Shown here piece by piece: positions 24,339 through 34,959 of a stretch of 64,000 nt of DNA. Numbering within the stretch: the first letter of the stretch is position 1; each line of letters begins with the position of its first letter. The position numbers and the translations under genes are program-made. Source of the stretch: Agrypnia vestita (lineage: Eukaryota; Arthropoda; Insecta; Trichoptera; Phryganeidae); the NCBI GenBank assembly GCA_016648135.1, contig JADDOH010010171.1, positions 1 to 64,000 of the forward strand. The letters are read 5' to 3'. The notes beneath the pieces are model-generated. The model saw only the letters and a list, made by a program, of their open reading frames with translations. It was not told the DNA's origin and searched no databases.

Positions 24339-24600
24339 CATTCCAGCAAGTTACGAATGGACAACGAAATTATTATATTTAGATATATAAGGTCACATTT
24401 CTGTAAGTATGAGTTTTATTTCTTTTCATGAAACTCGATAAAATAATCAATAAAGATCAGTGTAGATTTTTACAACTCAATACTTTGGGCGTCATCAATA
24501 TATAATTATATCTTTATTTTAGTTTTTAAGTATAACTGCTACCGCGCATACATGAGTACACGCATGAATTTATTAAGTGGTTTTTACGTAAATTATTTAA
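24339..24600 (+). repeat. Diverged direct duplication, unit 2
   Basis: Second unit of the duplication. It is followed directly by the GGCCGCGGCC-containing repeat end at 24605-24661, whereas unit 1 is not. This suggests both derive from the ends of one element family. LTR-like behaviour cannot be shown. Confidence 0.7.
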
Positions 24601-24604
24601 AATT

Positions 24605-24661
24605 TTGGCCGCGGCCTATCGATTATGCTTATATTTTCTTAATTATTGTAAATAATGTTCA
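24605..24661 (+). repeat. Repeat end containing GGCCGCGGCC
   Basis: Inverted counterpart of 14306-14365; see that entry for shared strings. Confidence 0.55.
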
Positions 24662-25378
24662 GTTTATTACGTTTATATAACATCAGAGGTTCTATTTAAG
24701 TTATCGCCCCAAAAAATTGCGGTCTAGCATATACATTTCGATATAAATGAATAAAAAAAAATGAAGTATAACTTCTATAACGCTCCTCCCTTTTTTTAAA
24801 TCGAAAATAAGTGTCTCTTTCTCTCTCTCCCTCTCCTCTCATCGCACTCGCTTGCATACTCATTGGCAGTTGCCTCCATAAGTTACGTACTTGGAAAGAT
24901 TATGTGATTAAACATATTATCATTTCGGTATAATACATCGGTTAGTAGGTTAACCTTTGTCCGTTTTGAAGTTATTTTTCACCATCAAAAACGAAATACC
25001 AGATTAAAAGACTTATTCTTACGCAATCGGAAGCTTCATTTTTTCCATTATATTAAAATAAGAGACACATTTCACTAACAGCGATTATATCAGAAAACTG
25101 TTGAGTTCAACAACAACTTTCGAAATGATTACTCGAGTCATTATATCCTTTCCAAAATCACCGGCTGCATGCGATTAGCCTATGTATAGATGTGTACGGA
25201 GGCTTTACGAACGCTCTGTATGTGCATAACCAATTGCACAGTAGTAGAAGCAGGAAGCTGTTATGCAACTGACGAATAAACCATTGTTTTGGAACTCCGG
25301 TGCGAAAGTTAAATGAACGGTTTGAAGCTCTCAAAACTCGGCACACAGCGGCGGTCCACGGAAAATTCCTCCGATATG
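24662..25378. other. No gene recognised
   Basis: Holds a CT-rich tract near 24811-24845 and anonymous AT-rich sequence. No coding signal. Confidence 0.4.
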
Positions 25379-27366
25379 CGGTGTATCGGACAGGTAGATT
25401 ATGATGGCAACATCATAAGATGCTGATGATGATGATGATGACCCATCTCAGACGCATAGTCCTGTAACAGGACAGACGCTGTTGGTATGGTAACATGCAG
25501 GGGCATACGACAGCGGGGATGGAAACGCACAGGGCATCCCACCACGCATTCCGAGCGGATAATCGCGCGGGCGGCGAGGTCCGGCGCTGCAATCCTATAG
25601 AGGATAGAAAGCCGCACCGGCGCGATACGATACCGATCAAGCGACGGATCTTGAATGCTGCGATCGGAATCTTAAGAATTCCCTGAAGAAATTACATTTG
25701 TGTCCTACGAAATAAATGTTATAAAATATTTGAAATATTCGAGAAATGACATTTTTTAAAAATGACATATTTTGTGAATGAGATACTTAACATTTAATGA
25801 AATATTTAAGGAATTAGTTAAGACACCTGGTAAATGTAATTTATGTATTTTTTGAATAAAATTTAAATGTCGTGTTTATTCAAATACAGGGAAGGCTCGC
25901 GCGACGAAAGTCAGCGCGGAGCGCAGCGTTACAAAAACGTTACAAAAACTGAAATGAAATTGAATTCTTTCTCAGACAGAGAAGAGTAAAGATAAGAGAA
26001 GTAAAAAATACCTAAGTATTTTAAATGCCCCAAATGCACCCTTTGTTGTGATATTTAAATTAAAAATTAAAGTAAATAATTTTATATATACTTGATCGAC
26101 TCCGTAAGGGAACCCAAGGGTGGCCCTTAAACGGTATGCCGATCGCCGACCGGCACTGGCCAGGGCGAGCGAAGCGAGTGGAAAATTCCAGGCGCCGTTG
26201 TATCGGGCCCCGCGGCCGCCAACTAGAAGTTGGGGTCGATATCTTTTAACTCAGATTACGGACGGTACAGACGTCGTATCAATTTGAAACCTTTTTTATC
26301 GTGTTCCTTGTACAAACACCTATCAGATTGATGTTTTTACATACGTAAAATTACTTGGGCGCGCTTGAGAGAATAAATAATGAAATATTTTTCTGCGGCC
26401 CACTTTGAATGCTTGTTACGCAATTAATATTTATCCGACATACTTTAAAATATCACCAAAAAATGCGCTTGGTTGAGATCTATTTAATGGTAATAATTAG
26501 AATCTGGTTAACACTTTTTTACTATTTTTTACTGATTTAAATCTGACCGCCGCCACTTGCGGTAGGGGTCAAATATTGGCGAAATCACAATAATTGAATT
26601 AACTTCCGATGAATCTTTTTGTGTCATGGTCGCTAAATTAATACCTATCTGGGGAGTTTTTTTTTCGCCATACAAAGTGACACATCCATTAGGGTGTGTC
26701 ACTTTGTATGGCGAAAAAAAAAATTTTTATTTTTAAACTTAATAGTTATCAAAAGTTGCACTGCATTTATAACTTTACAGAAATGCAAAAAAAGTTGCAA
26801 TTCAAGTATACTTTTGGCTCGTTCTAGCGAGCCATTTTTTTCCAAAAAGAGTATTTTTAAAGACAGCAAAAGTTATTTTTAGAATTAAACATAGGCATAA
26901 TTTTCCTGTAATTCTGCTTGGCTGCAATAAAACCTTCTGACACAAAATATGTCATTTCTTAAAAATGTCATTTCTCGAATATTTCACATATTTTATAACA
27001 TTTATTTCGTAAGACACAAATGTAATTTCTTCAGGGAATTCTTAAGATTCCGATCGCAGCATTCAAGATCCGTCGCTCGATCGGTCGCCCACGCGTTCCG
27101 TCGGAGATACCATCGTATCGCGCCGGTGCGGCTTTCTATCCTCTATAGGATTGCAGCGCCGGACCTCGCCGCCCGCGCGATTATCCGCTCGGAATGCGTG
27201 GTGGGATGCCCTGTGCGTTTCCATCCCCGCTGTCGTATGCCCCTGCATGTTACCATACCAACAGCGTCTGTCCTGTTACAGGACTATGCGTCTGAGATGG
27301 GTCATCATTATCATCATCATCAGCATCTTATGATGCTGCCATCATAATCTACCTGTCCGATACACT
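25379..27366. mobile_element. Large element bounded by ~400-bp inverted arms
   Basis: The left arm 25379-25776 and right arm 26938-27366 are inverted copies. They share ATCGGACAGGTAGATTATGA, a GATGATGATGATGATGACCC-type stretch, CTGTAACAGGACAG, a GGCGGCGAGGTCCGGCGCTG block, and the AT-rich inner part TTATAAAATATTTGAAATAT. The right arm has about 30 extra bases near 27085. The 1.16-kb interior has no recognised gene. The open frames of 60-130 codons in both arms are the same sequence read twice and are not convincing genes. Possible origins are a foldback element or head-to-head copies of a GC-rich element end. Confidence 0.7.
26657..26722. repeat. 28-bp-arm hairpin
   Basis: TTTCGCCATACAAAGTGACA and its reverse complement surround a 10-base loop (TCCATTAGGG), with T/A runs extending both arms. 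It lies inside the large inverted-arm element. Confidence 0.85.
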
Positions 27367-28240
27367 CCCCCCGTGCAGCTTGTCTGTACTACTCGGGACG
27401 GACAGGTCTATCCGCGGCTGCACTGACATGGTGATGATCCGGGTAGCGGGTTTGGTATAATCTCTCGCTACAGTTCTCACGGACGACACGTAACGTATCC
27501 GTCCGCTGCAGCCTACGCCACAATCACCCGTCCTCGGGGCCGCGTGTCGCGGGGCCGTGCGGGGTGCACAATGATCGCGGTCTCTCACACCTTTATCGCG
27601 GGTGCTGGCCCCTGTCACTTGCGCCATCGCGCCAAGTCGGCAGATATTCCCGCACCCATGGAGGAGACTCCAGGGAAAATCAGCCTTCCGCTGAGTCATC
27701 TGTCGCTGCTTTTCTAGACAAACATTTTTGTCTGATGCGCCACATACGGTGAAATGTGAATTTCCCTTGGCCATTCCTTGCAGCAGATGGTCGGGTGTGA
27801 GAGACGCGTTGTGAGTGGGTGGTCGTTTGTTGACCGTGAATTGTCATTCAACTCATTGTCTCCTCCCGCAGGGCCCGCTCATTGATTGGGGGGGTTGAAA
27901 TGCCATTCAACCCCGCTCTCGGCAAGATGATCCTTCATCCGCGATTCTTCCGCTACATGCGGCGGGCGGGGTCGCGGTGCGCCCATTTTCGCCCACCGCG
28001 TCCTGGCCAGTGGTCCCGGCTACATGCGGCGGGCGTCGTCATCGGCCTCCCCTTGGGAGCCACTGGAGCCCGCTGGCGTTTTCTCTCTTGGGGCGACGCA
28101 TGACGTGATCACCGCGGCCCAATGGCCCGAGATGACGTCTTCTGTCTCGTTCTACTGGTGGCGTCCGCCTCGAGCTCTAAGTGCGGTCTCAGCTTCCTTC
28201 ACCAAATACCACTTTTAATGGTCACAAACTGATCCGTAAA
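27367..28240 (-). mobile_element. GC-rich TE-like block with a 141-codon minus frame
   Basis: A GC-rich block continuous with the right inverted arm. The minus-strand frame 27349-27774 begins MAKGNSHFTVCGASDKN and overlaps the arm. Its composition and its linkage to an inverted-repeat arm suggest the 5' region of a retroelement, but no catalytic motif is visible. The CGGCGGGCGTCGTC-type strings and the tail near 28080-28160 likewise look element-like. I cannot name the family. Confidence 0.35.
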
Positions 28241-28441
28241 AGGACAGAAGTTTTCCTTTATGGAGCATTGTTATCACAGTGTCGCTTGTCAAAGCACTGT
28301 TATGGTGAATGGTCATATTTCTTGAAATTTGGCTCCCGTCAGATTCTAATTAGAATCTCAGTCACTTTATCTAGGAATAACTAAGCCAATCGCAGTAAGA
28401 AGCAGTCCGCCCGGTCGCTTGATCTGGATACGGGTTATTGT

Positions 28442-28762
28442 ATGATGACTTTCTCGATGCAAGTACAGCCCGAGGTGCCATGGAGCCGGGCCCAGGAGAC
28501 AGGCAACTCTCAAGCTCTGTTGTATTGGATTGTTGTCTTGATTCCAGAGCCAGACTGCAGCAATGCGGGCTGGGGAAGTGCGCAGGGAGGTGATGTGCAG
28601 ACATGTGAGGGGTCTCCAGTTGGGAGCGGCGATGAAGAGTTCTACATTGATGTGGACATATCATATCCGGACATCAAGCAAGAGTGCTCGGAGTATTCCA
28701 GGAGGCCCGACCAGCGCACTGGTGAGCACTTGATTCCTTTGGATTATCAATCCATGAAATAG
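28442..28762 (+). other. Unassigned open frame with a possible splice donor
   Basis: A 106-codon plus-strand frame. Its second half is acidic (GDEEFYIDVDISYPDIKQE) and includes IKQE, which fits the sumoylation consensus (hydrophobic-K-x-E) common in transcription factors. A donor-like GTGAGC follows the codons for QRTG near 28732, and acceptor-like CAGs lie upstream (28558, 28598). An antisense frame (28371-28664) of similar length competes with it and lies next to the TE-like block. It could be a real exon, but a transposon 5' region is as likely. Confidence 0.2.
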
Positions 28763-29389
28763 AATGTCAGTTCCACGTTACAGGATGGAGTATAGATATA
28801 GAACATATATAGCTTCCATGAGATATTTTCTAATACGAAAAGTCTAAACTGTAGAATATGGGGATAAGTTAACTAACGTCCCCTGAATAGTTAAGTGCCC
28901 TGATTTTAATATAAATTAAATTTGAATGAGTCGCGCAGTATCCAAAGTTCATTATAGTTTTTAACTGTAAATTTTATGAAATATTTATCGTACATTTTGT
29001 CATTAAAGCCGCTTTGTCCATATGAATACCATCAGTTTACCTTAATTATAGATAAGAAAAACGTACTGAATACAGGAATTCATGAGTGAATTCATTCTTT
29101 TAATATTCCATAATTTAATACCTTTAGGATTCAATTGGCAAAATACCGTAACTTACCAAATATTCGAAAACGCCATACATTTATGGGTTGGGTTAGTTAG
29201 GCTCGGTTACATAAGAATGGGTAGGTAATTTCAGAACATTTTTCTCTTCTCTGTAGTTTTCCCCCTTTACATGCACAATATTCACTTATACCATATTCGC
29301 TTATAATTGTATTAAGTTAAATTAGATCATATACATTATTATTTTTTGTTTCGGATTACATTACATAAATTGTTATTATTGTTGTATTC
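28763..29389. other. No gene recognised
   Basis: AT-rich, anonymous. The string GGGTTGGGTTAGTTAGG near 29187 is a minor TTAGG-like patch. Confidence 0.4.
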
Positions 29390-29530
29390 AACTTTAAGTT
29401 CATTTCAGCGCTCTTGTATATATGTACAATGTTTTTGGTTATTCCATTCGTTTTCCTACACGGGAGCATGCTACATATAATTGTCCATGAGAAAAACACC
29501 TATTCTCCAATGTAGATGACACATTTTGTG
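29390..29530 (-). pseudogene. Helitron Rep/Hel helicase C-terminus, remnant
   Basis: The minus-strand translation contains NVSSTLENRCFSHGQLYVAC followed by SRVGK, then a stop and YTRAL-like residues. HGQLYVACSRVG is the conserved motif-VI region of the PIF1-type helicase in Helitron proteins, where the arginine finger in SRV contacts ATP. Everything upstream (replication initiator, other helicase motifs) is absent, and stops interrupt the tail. This is therefore a small dead fragment. It sits about 3.6 kb from a short Helitron with intact ends (33089-33505), but no sequence link between them is shown. Confidence 0.75.
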
Positions 29531-30857
29531 TTTACCCACACGTACACGAAGCACTTATAATTGTTTAGCAAATTTAAATAGCCAACATCCACAGATCGAA
29601 TTCACAGTGGAGGTTGAAAAGGATGAAACTTTTATGAATTTTTATTTGTAAGGCGAGCTCTCCCGATGCGTGATCTAGTTCCACGAAGCACTACGAGATG
29701 GCGCCCGTCGCAACAGGGAGATGTTGCTCTCTTATTGGCTTACGCAATTTGCTGTTACATAACCTCCTGTAACTTGTAAGAATGCTATAAAATAAATTGG
29801 TTTTTGTATGGCGGTTACCTGTTACACTTCGGTGTGGTAACTTAGACGCCCGTTGGACCGCTTTATTCTGTGTTTTACTTCTCTCCCGATACCTACTTGA
29901 GATTTCTGCTCTGGGCCTGCTACTGCGGTGAATCTGGGATCCAGCCTTTGCTTTCTGCTGCGCTTCTGACTGAGAACTTTGGAACGCGACATGGGCTCCT
30001 CTACGAAGGATTTCGCACTCACAGCGAAATATTCTGCTATATTTCTCGTTCGCACTGTATTTCTCTGCGCCGCCACTACATTCTAAACATAGCGGACCGC
30101 CCTTACATTGCTTTTTTCTGTGCAGAACATGCGGTATCTAAGGTTGGGTTAAGTACTCTTTTCCTGTTTCTCTCGTTGGAGGTATATAGGCGGTGTACCA
30201 CCGTGCCGACTTACAGCAGGGTATATTATAAAGTGATAATCGATTTACTCGGTGAATTAGGTATACACCCGGCGATTTATTTAAGGTCTGTCATGATATC
30301 CGAATGACTTATGACGTTTGGCATTGCAAAGTGAACATTTTCAGAATAAATCAATAAAAAAATATTTATTCTGAAATTACGTGCATTGACATCAGAAGTA
30401 GGCAGCGGGTCTCCCGACGTATTTGAGAGATATAAATATATAACGATATATATAACGGATTTTTCAGACATGATAAATCCCATAATTTAAATCCGATGTA
30501 TGTCAAACTTTTTTGATAAATTGATCTGAGTTGGGTTAAATAACTTTGTAAACAAAACAGTAAAAACGTTTCAATATCGTCTTATTGTGGTTTACAGGTT
30601 CCAGAAAAATAAATACATATATTTTTGATTCCCAAATCCTACAATAAAGACAATTCAAAACCAAAAGAATAAGTCAAGAGCCTAATTTTTTTGGTAGAAC
30701 CGTGCAGAAAATATTTTAACATTACGGAAGGTAAAATAGAAGACTATGTTTTGCACAGCATCTTCTACGAAATTCTATAAGATCGGTTAAAGGACGTAGG
30801 ATTATATAGAAAAATAAAAATGAGTCATATATAGATGTGGTACCGTTGCTCGCTTAC
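29531..30857. other. Unclassified repeat-like and AT-rich sequence
   Basis: Between 29650 and 30200 is a moderately GC-rich segment (CTACGAGATGGCGCCCGTCG and following) with overlapping open frames on both strands (29822-30076 minus, 29870-30307 plus) and no recognisable domain. Its style recalls retroelement untranslated sequence. 30310-30850 is AT-rich; it lies just downstream of the PDZ exon donor and would be intron on the minus strand. Confidence 0.35.
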
Positions 30858-31147
30858 CTTCAAACCCTGATTGTTGGCCTCGGAGCCCGGTGCCACGTGC
30901 GAGACGAAGAAGCCTGTGCCGTGCTCCTTGCCGCCCCGCAGGGCGAAGCCGAAGGGGGCGCGCGCGGCGTAGGGCGCCGCGGCGGGCCGCGACAGGCGCA
31001 GGCGGCGGATCCCGCCCGCCAGCGAGCCGCCGGACACCGTGGCCGAGGTGGTGGAGCCCGTGGAGGCGGTCAAGCGCGCGCTGCCGTACTGGTCCTGGTC
31101 CGCCATGCCGCTGCTGGGAGCTCTCCGCCACTTCAGGGAAGATCCAT
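30858..31147 (-). CDS. Internal exon with PDZ domain (whirlin/PDZD7/harmonin-like)
   Basis: This exon encodes about 96 residues. First comes a Ser/Thr/Gly-rich leader (DGSSLKWRRAPSSG, then MADQDQYGSARLTASTGST), then RRLRLSRPAAAP, then a PDZ start: the carboxylate-binding loop FGFALRGG, then KEHGTGFFVSHVAPGSEA and NNQGLK. PDZ domains bind C-terminal peptides of partner proteins and build membrane-associated scaffolds. The RGG-EHG-G-FVS-V-PGSEA pattern is closest to whirlin, PDZD7 and harmonin; in insects dyschronic would be the candidate. The 3' edge is a strong donor (AAG, then GTAAGC). The 5' edge is set at the acceptor GTTAAAG, which keeps the frame open; translation could instead begin at the in-frame ATG at 31106. 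The rest of the domain (typically GDQI-xVN) must lie in a downstream exon that I did not find. The exon is GC-rich against its AT-rich flanks. Confidence 0.8.
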
Positions 31148-31264
31148 CTTTAACAAATTAAATCTTAGATCAATTATAATACTACTTTATTCTTTAGAGC
31201 ATGCTGGGGCGGAAAACGTCCGAGTATGAAAATAATTTCAAATATTTTTTTAATAGTCCACATA

Positions 31265-31385
31265 GACCCGGTTATCTCAAGATGGATTAAAATAAAAGTT
31301 CACTCAAAGCGTAGATTTTTACGGAAACGGATCGTTTGATTAGTGGAGAACGCCAAAATGTACGCTTTCAACGATTGAACGTGGT
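31265..31385. mobile_element. MITE family D, copy 2 (diverged)
   Basis: Shares ACGGAAACGGATCGTTTGAT and TTAGTGGAGAACG with copy 1 (15686-15813), along with a GACCCGGTTATCTCAAGATG left end. The right end is eroded. It lies just upstream of the PDZ exon on its strand. Confidence 0.65.
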
Positions 31386-31939
31386 TTGTCTTCATCGCCC
31401 CCTACAGAGGAAACCTAAACAGCAGAAGTGACCAGCAGCCCCGGTTCTTCTAACAGTCCCGGAGTACTTCAATTTAGTTCATTAATCATATTAACATTTT
31501 TCATTTCAAAGCGCATGTGTCGGACAAGAAAAAACCGGTGGCCCTTAATCGGGCCTTTTTTACCAATCTCCATATGTTGGCACTGATGAACATTTTATTA
31601 AAGAAAAAATTGATTTTTTTGTATCTTGATTTTTTAGAATTAATTATTGCATTTTTTATCACATGAATTGTGAGCGCGAGCGCGCAGATGGGCAAGAATA
31701 AATAAAACCCTTTGGGTATGCCTAGCGCGCTCGACGCATTTTTTATTAAAAATAACCGAAGTTATTTATTGTAATTTTTGTGTGTATGTTTTTTAAAGTT
31801 TTTTTTTGACATCACTGGGAGGTCGTTATCGGATTAATTTTGTTGTTAAAAATGTTTTTGTGTATGTTGTAAGCGATGTAAGAAGAAATCGCGGCGGCAT
31901 GATTTGATTCTTGAAAAAGATTTTAATCTTCCCAAATCG
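31386..31939. other. No gene recognised
   Basis: Upstream flank of the PDZ exon (probable intron). AT-rich with T-runs; no coding signal. Confidence 0.4.
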
Positions 31940-32110
31940 TAATATTGGGCGACTGCAGTACGGGGGCATCGGTTTTACCCTCTAGCGACATCAGTACCGT
32001 GCCGAAGTCGCCATTTTATCGGTACCGTGCCAAAGTCGCCATTTTTATCAAACACAATTCAGTACCCTCTTGCGACATCGGTACCGTGCCGAAGTCGCCA
32101 TTTTTATACA
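31940..32110 (+). repeat. Short tandem array around CGGTACCGTGCCGAAGTCGC
   Basis: Three near-identical units containing TACCGTGCC(G/A)AAGTCGCCATTTT at about 31994, 32021 and 32081. Two of them are preceded by a TACCCTCT-(A/T)GCGACATC block. The 60-codon open frame across it merely reads the repeat. Confidence 0.75.
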
Positions 32111-32205
32111 AAAATTATAAAATGTAAAAATTAATATGATTTTGTTCGCAATCACTTGTATATGGCTTTACATAATTTTATGTAGAAAAAATATTGAATT
32201 TGTGT

Positions 32206-32268
32206 AGCCAGGCTCGCCAGAGAGACCAAATATACGAAATTATTGCACCCAGCTTGGCGAGTCTGGCC
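32206..32268. repeat. Inverted repeat, GCCAGGCTCGCCA / TGGCGAGTCTGGC
   Basis: 13-bp arms with a G-T style mismatch around a spacer of about 37 bp. It forms the first of three adjacent inverted repeats in this area. Confidence 0.7.
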
Positions 32269-32413
32269 CCCTTTTTATCGATTATCTCCATGAAGGATGA
32301 ACCTGAGAGACATTTGTTATTGAAACAAAAGAAAGATAAAATATAAATGTGTAAAAATAGTATGTTATAACTATAGTAGAATGTTTAGTTACATGTTTAT
32401 TAATATTTTGAAT

Positions 32414-32512
32414 ACGGGACCACTGCTCATAGAGCTGCGACTCGAATTATGAGTAGTGATCCCGCCGTCAGACAGAGGTCGGTGTCGTCGGTTTCCGAAA
32501 TGCCGACCTCTG
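32414..32512. repeat. Two consecutive hairpins
   Basis: Hairpin 1: CGGGACCACTGCTCAT pairs with ATGAGTAGTGATCCCG (32449-32464) with two G-T compatible mismatches. Hairpin 2: CAGAGGTCGG (32473-32482) pairs with CCGACCTCTG (32503-32512). The G-T compatible changes fit selection on RNA pairing but are also expected by chance. The following 32520-32790 is moderately GC-rich and unassigned; it looks like retroelement leader or 5'UTR sequence. Confidence 0.7.
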
Positions 32513-32789
32513 ACTGGTCGTTGAAAATGCGCCTGGGCGTGCGGGCCCTGATTTTTTGATGAAATAAATTACGTGGCGCAGGAACCCAGAATTCAGTTCT
32601 GCTCCTGCGTTCACCTCCAGATCTACTTGCGACTTTCTCTTCTTCTCTACTCGACTCCTGCTTCAGCCTTTGGACCGCTCTAAGATTCTCAGCGAATTTT
32701 TATACGATCTCGCTTTCGTCTAAGAATCTGCGATATCGGTGCCATCAGGTTGACCTGACCGTAAGGCGGTGGAATCACCCCATATTTTT

Positions 32790-33088
32790 GCGCGTTCCCG
32801 TCTGGAACAGCGCATCCTTTATAATTCTAATGGTAATTGAATTATTCAAGTGTAAATGTCCGAGTATATTTATAAAGCGTAATACTTAATGCACAAAGTA
32901 TAATATATTCAGAAGCAGGGGCGGACTGGCTAATGGGCAACTCAACAAGGGCTGGTGGGCTGCCGATGTGTTTCTAAATTTTACCGAATGTCATGCGGTA
33001 TAAAATGATTACTGACTTTTCTGCTACAACCGGTCTACCTTATAAATAAATATCTCTTTATTTTTACATAGTTTTCCATGTTCAAATA
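32790..33088. other. No gene recognised
   Basis: AT-rich spacer between the hairpin region and the Helitron. Confidence 0.4.
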
Positions 33089-33505
33089 TCTATATTAATA
33101 TATAGAGGTAAAGTTTGTGAGTTTGTAAGTTTGGATGTAGGAGGTAATCTCCTAAACTACTCACCCGATTTGAAAAATTCTTTTATCAATATTTAGAATG
33201 GACTTTCAGGGTGGTTATAGGCTATATATTATCCCGTTAAAATAAAAGGGCTTTTCGTGGTGATCTATTTTACAACTAAATCCGAAAAATGACGAAAAAT
33301 GGTCGAGCGAAGCAGTTTTCACGAACGCTGCCTTAAAGGTAAGAGATATTTTAATACTTTATTTAGAGAAGTTGTAAAACTCAAAAAGTTCTAGAAAAAA
33401 GTCAAGCATGTTATATATCTATATGTTAAGGTTAATACACAAATTGATAAAATATGACTAAAAGTCAATAAAAATCTGCGCGTGCGAAGCCGCGGGCACA
33501 GCTAA
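33089..33505 (+). mobile_element. Non-autonomous Helitron with canonical ends
   Basis: 417 bp starting TCTATATTAATATATAGAGG and ending GGGCACAGCTAA, that is 5' TC and 3' CTAA (CTRR). It is inserted between host A (33088) and T (33506). A subterminal CGCGTGCGAAGCCGCG can fold as a small stem just before the end. There are no TIRs and no target duplication, as expected for rolling-circle transposons. It has no coding capacity, so mobilisation would need a Rep/Hel protein supplied elsewhere. Confidence 0.75.
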
Positions 33506-34139
33506 TATTGCACAAAACATCATTTGAGGAGTACACTATCTAAGACAATGATTTACAATCGTTGACGTTAATAATAATAAATTCGATTCGAATGAAATAA
33601 TTAATAGTATTGCAAAAATAAGCAAAATGTTGAAAAGTATCCCTACCCCACAAAACGATTAAATGTTTAGTATTAAAAATAAGGAACGAATAGTATAAAT
33701 TGTTAATATGTATTAAAAACTATTTTAAATTTTAGCAATTCACAGCTCTTTTTATTTTAATTCGTGATCTCTATAGTTTTTACGAATTAATAAATAATCA
33801 ATGACCCTTAGTAGTTATTGAAAATAGGCCGGCAGTCTAGAAGGTGCCAGATCTTTACTTATTCCAATCTCGTTCTGTCATATTCAGAAAAAATAGATTG
33901 GTATTAATGAACCAATGTGTAGTTAGTTCTTGTCTTATTGTGAAAAATAAACAATCTTTGTCATTTTTCTACGATCATTGCTCGGACAAATAGTTTGGTC
34001 GGTCGGTTATGAAGCGTGATATACATTAACAATGATTTTATTTTTTGTATTAGCCTGTTCCGTAAAGTGAATTACACAAGTCATCTCCTCGGTCGTCCAG
34101 TCTGACCACCATTCGAGGAAAGCAATTATTCACCAAGTC
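33506..34139. other. No gene recognised
   Basis: AT-rich, anonymous. Confidence 0.4.
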
Positions 34140-34375
34140 ATGGTAATCAATGCATCCGTAGCATCGAGAACGTTTAGTCACTCCGTTCGGGGTATTGATC
34201 CCGGAAGAGGATCCCGCATCTGCCTCCGCCTCGGAATTGATTACGGACTAATCTTGGATATGAGTTTGCACCAGCGAACATGCTGCATAGTAATATATTG
34301 TGACGAGATCGGTCGCAGGCTCCGGACACTCCTTGAACCGTCTCTACTGTTTGATCAGTAATTACGCAATTAAAA
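34140..34375. promoter_or_regulatory. Candidate conserved non-coding element
   Basis: A balanced-composition island with little resemblance to the repeats around it. It ends in TAATTACGCAATTAAAATAG, which contains homeodomain-type TAATTA and CAATTAA cores. The 73-codon open frame has no known domain. An enhancer role is inference from composition and motifs. Confidence 0.25.
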
Positions 34376-34554
34376 TAGATGATTGCTTAGTTTCAAACAA
34401 AAAAACTTTATGAATGCCAATTATGATTGCTCACAGAATGCTTTTGCTGGACAAAGTAGCGGGCACTTTGCGGCTAATGTTGATCGATGCGCAGCTACGG
34501 CGAAACTTAATATAATTGATTACGACAAAATAAAAGTGTTCTATCACAGTATAA

Positions 34555-34569
34555 CCTAACCTAACCTAA
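34555..34569. repeat. Interstitial telomere-type repeat (CCTAA)3
   Basis: Three perfect CCTAA units, the complement of the insect telomeric TTAGG. Too short to be a telomere remnant with confidence. A weaker TTAGGTTAGATTAGG lies near 40055. Confidence 0.7.
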
Positions 34570-34959
34570 CTTATTAAATAATACATTTTTTTAATATTGA
34601 TAATTATAATGATTTTGAATCGCTTCATGGTTTACGTGGAAAAAACTTGTCTGCCTCACATTTCAGAAAGCCACCAAGTTAGCCCATCTTTCATAGGACA
34701 AGTGTTTAATTTAGTTCAAAATTGTAACAAAATTGATGTGACACGCATTCTGTATACGCATCTACATTTTTAAAAAACTTACCTTTCTCGAGATACACGT
34801 GCCACCTAGCGACAGAATACAATTCCAAAACACACCGCCCATTGCCGATTTATTATGGTTATCAAGAGATCCCAAAAGTTTGTGCCTTCGGTACATGTTG
34901 CGTAATTATTTTCTGACAGATGACAGATATTCAAATACCTACTTACGAGTAAATTTTAA

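Noticed and set aside
25399..27347. ORFs repeated in both inverted arms
   Set aside because: Same sequence read twice in an inverted repeat; His-rich part is a GATGAT-type microsatellite, no domain.
30802..31229. Alternative ORFs overlapping the PDZ exon (plus and minus)
   Set aside because: They are shadow frames of the GC-rich exon; only one minus frame gives a PDZ domain ending at a splice donor.
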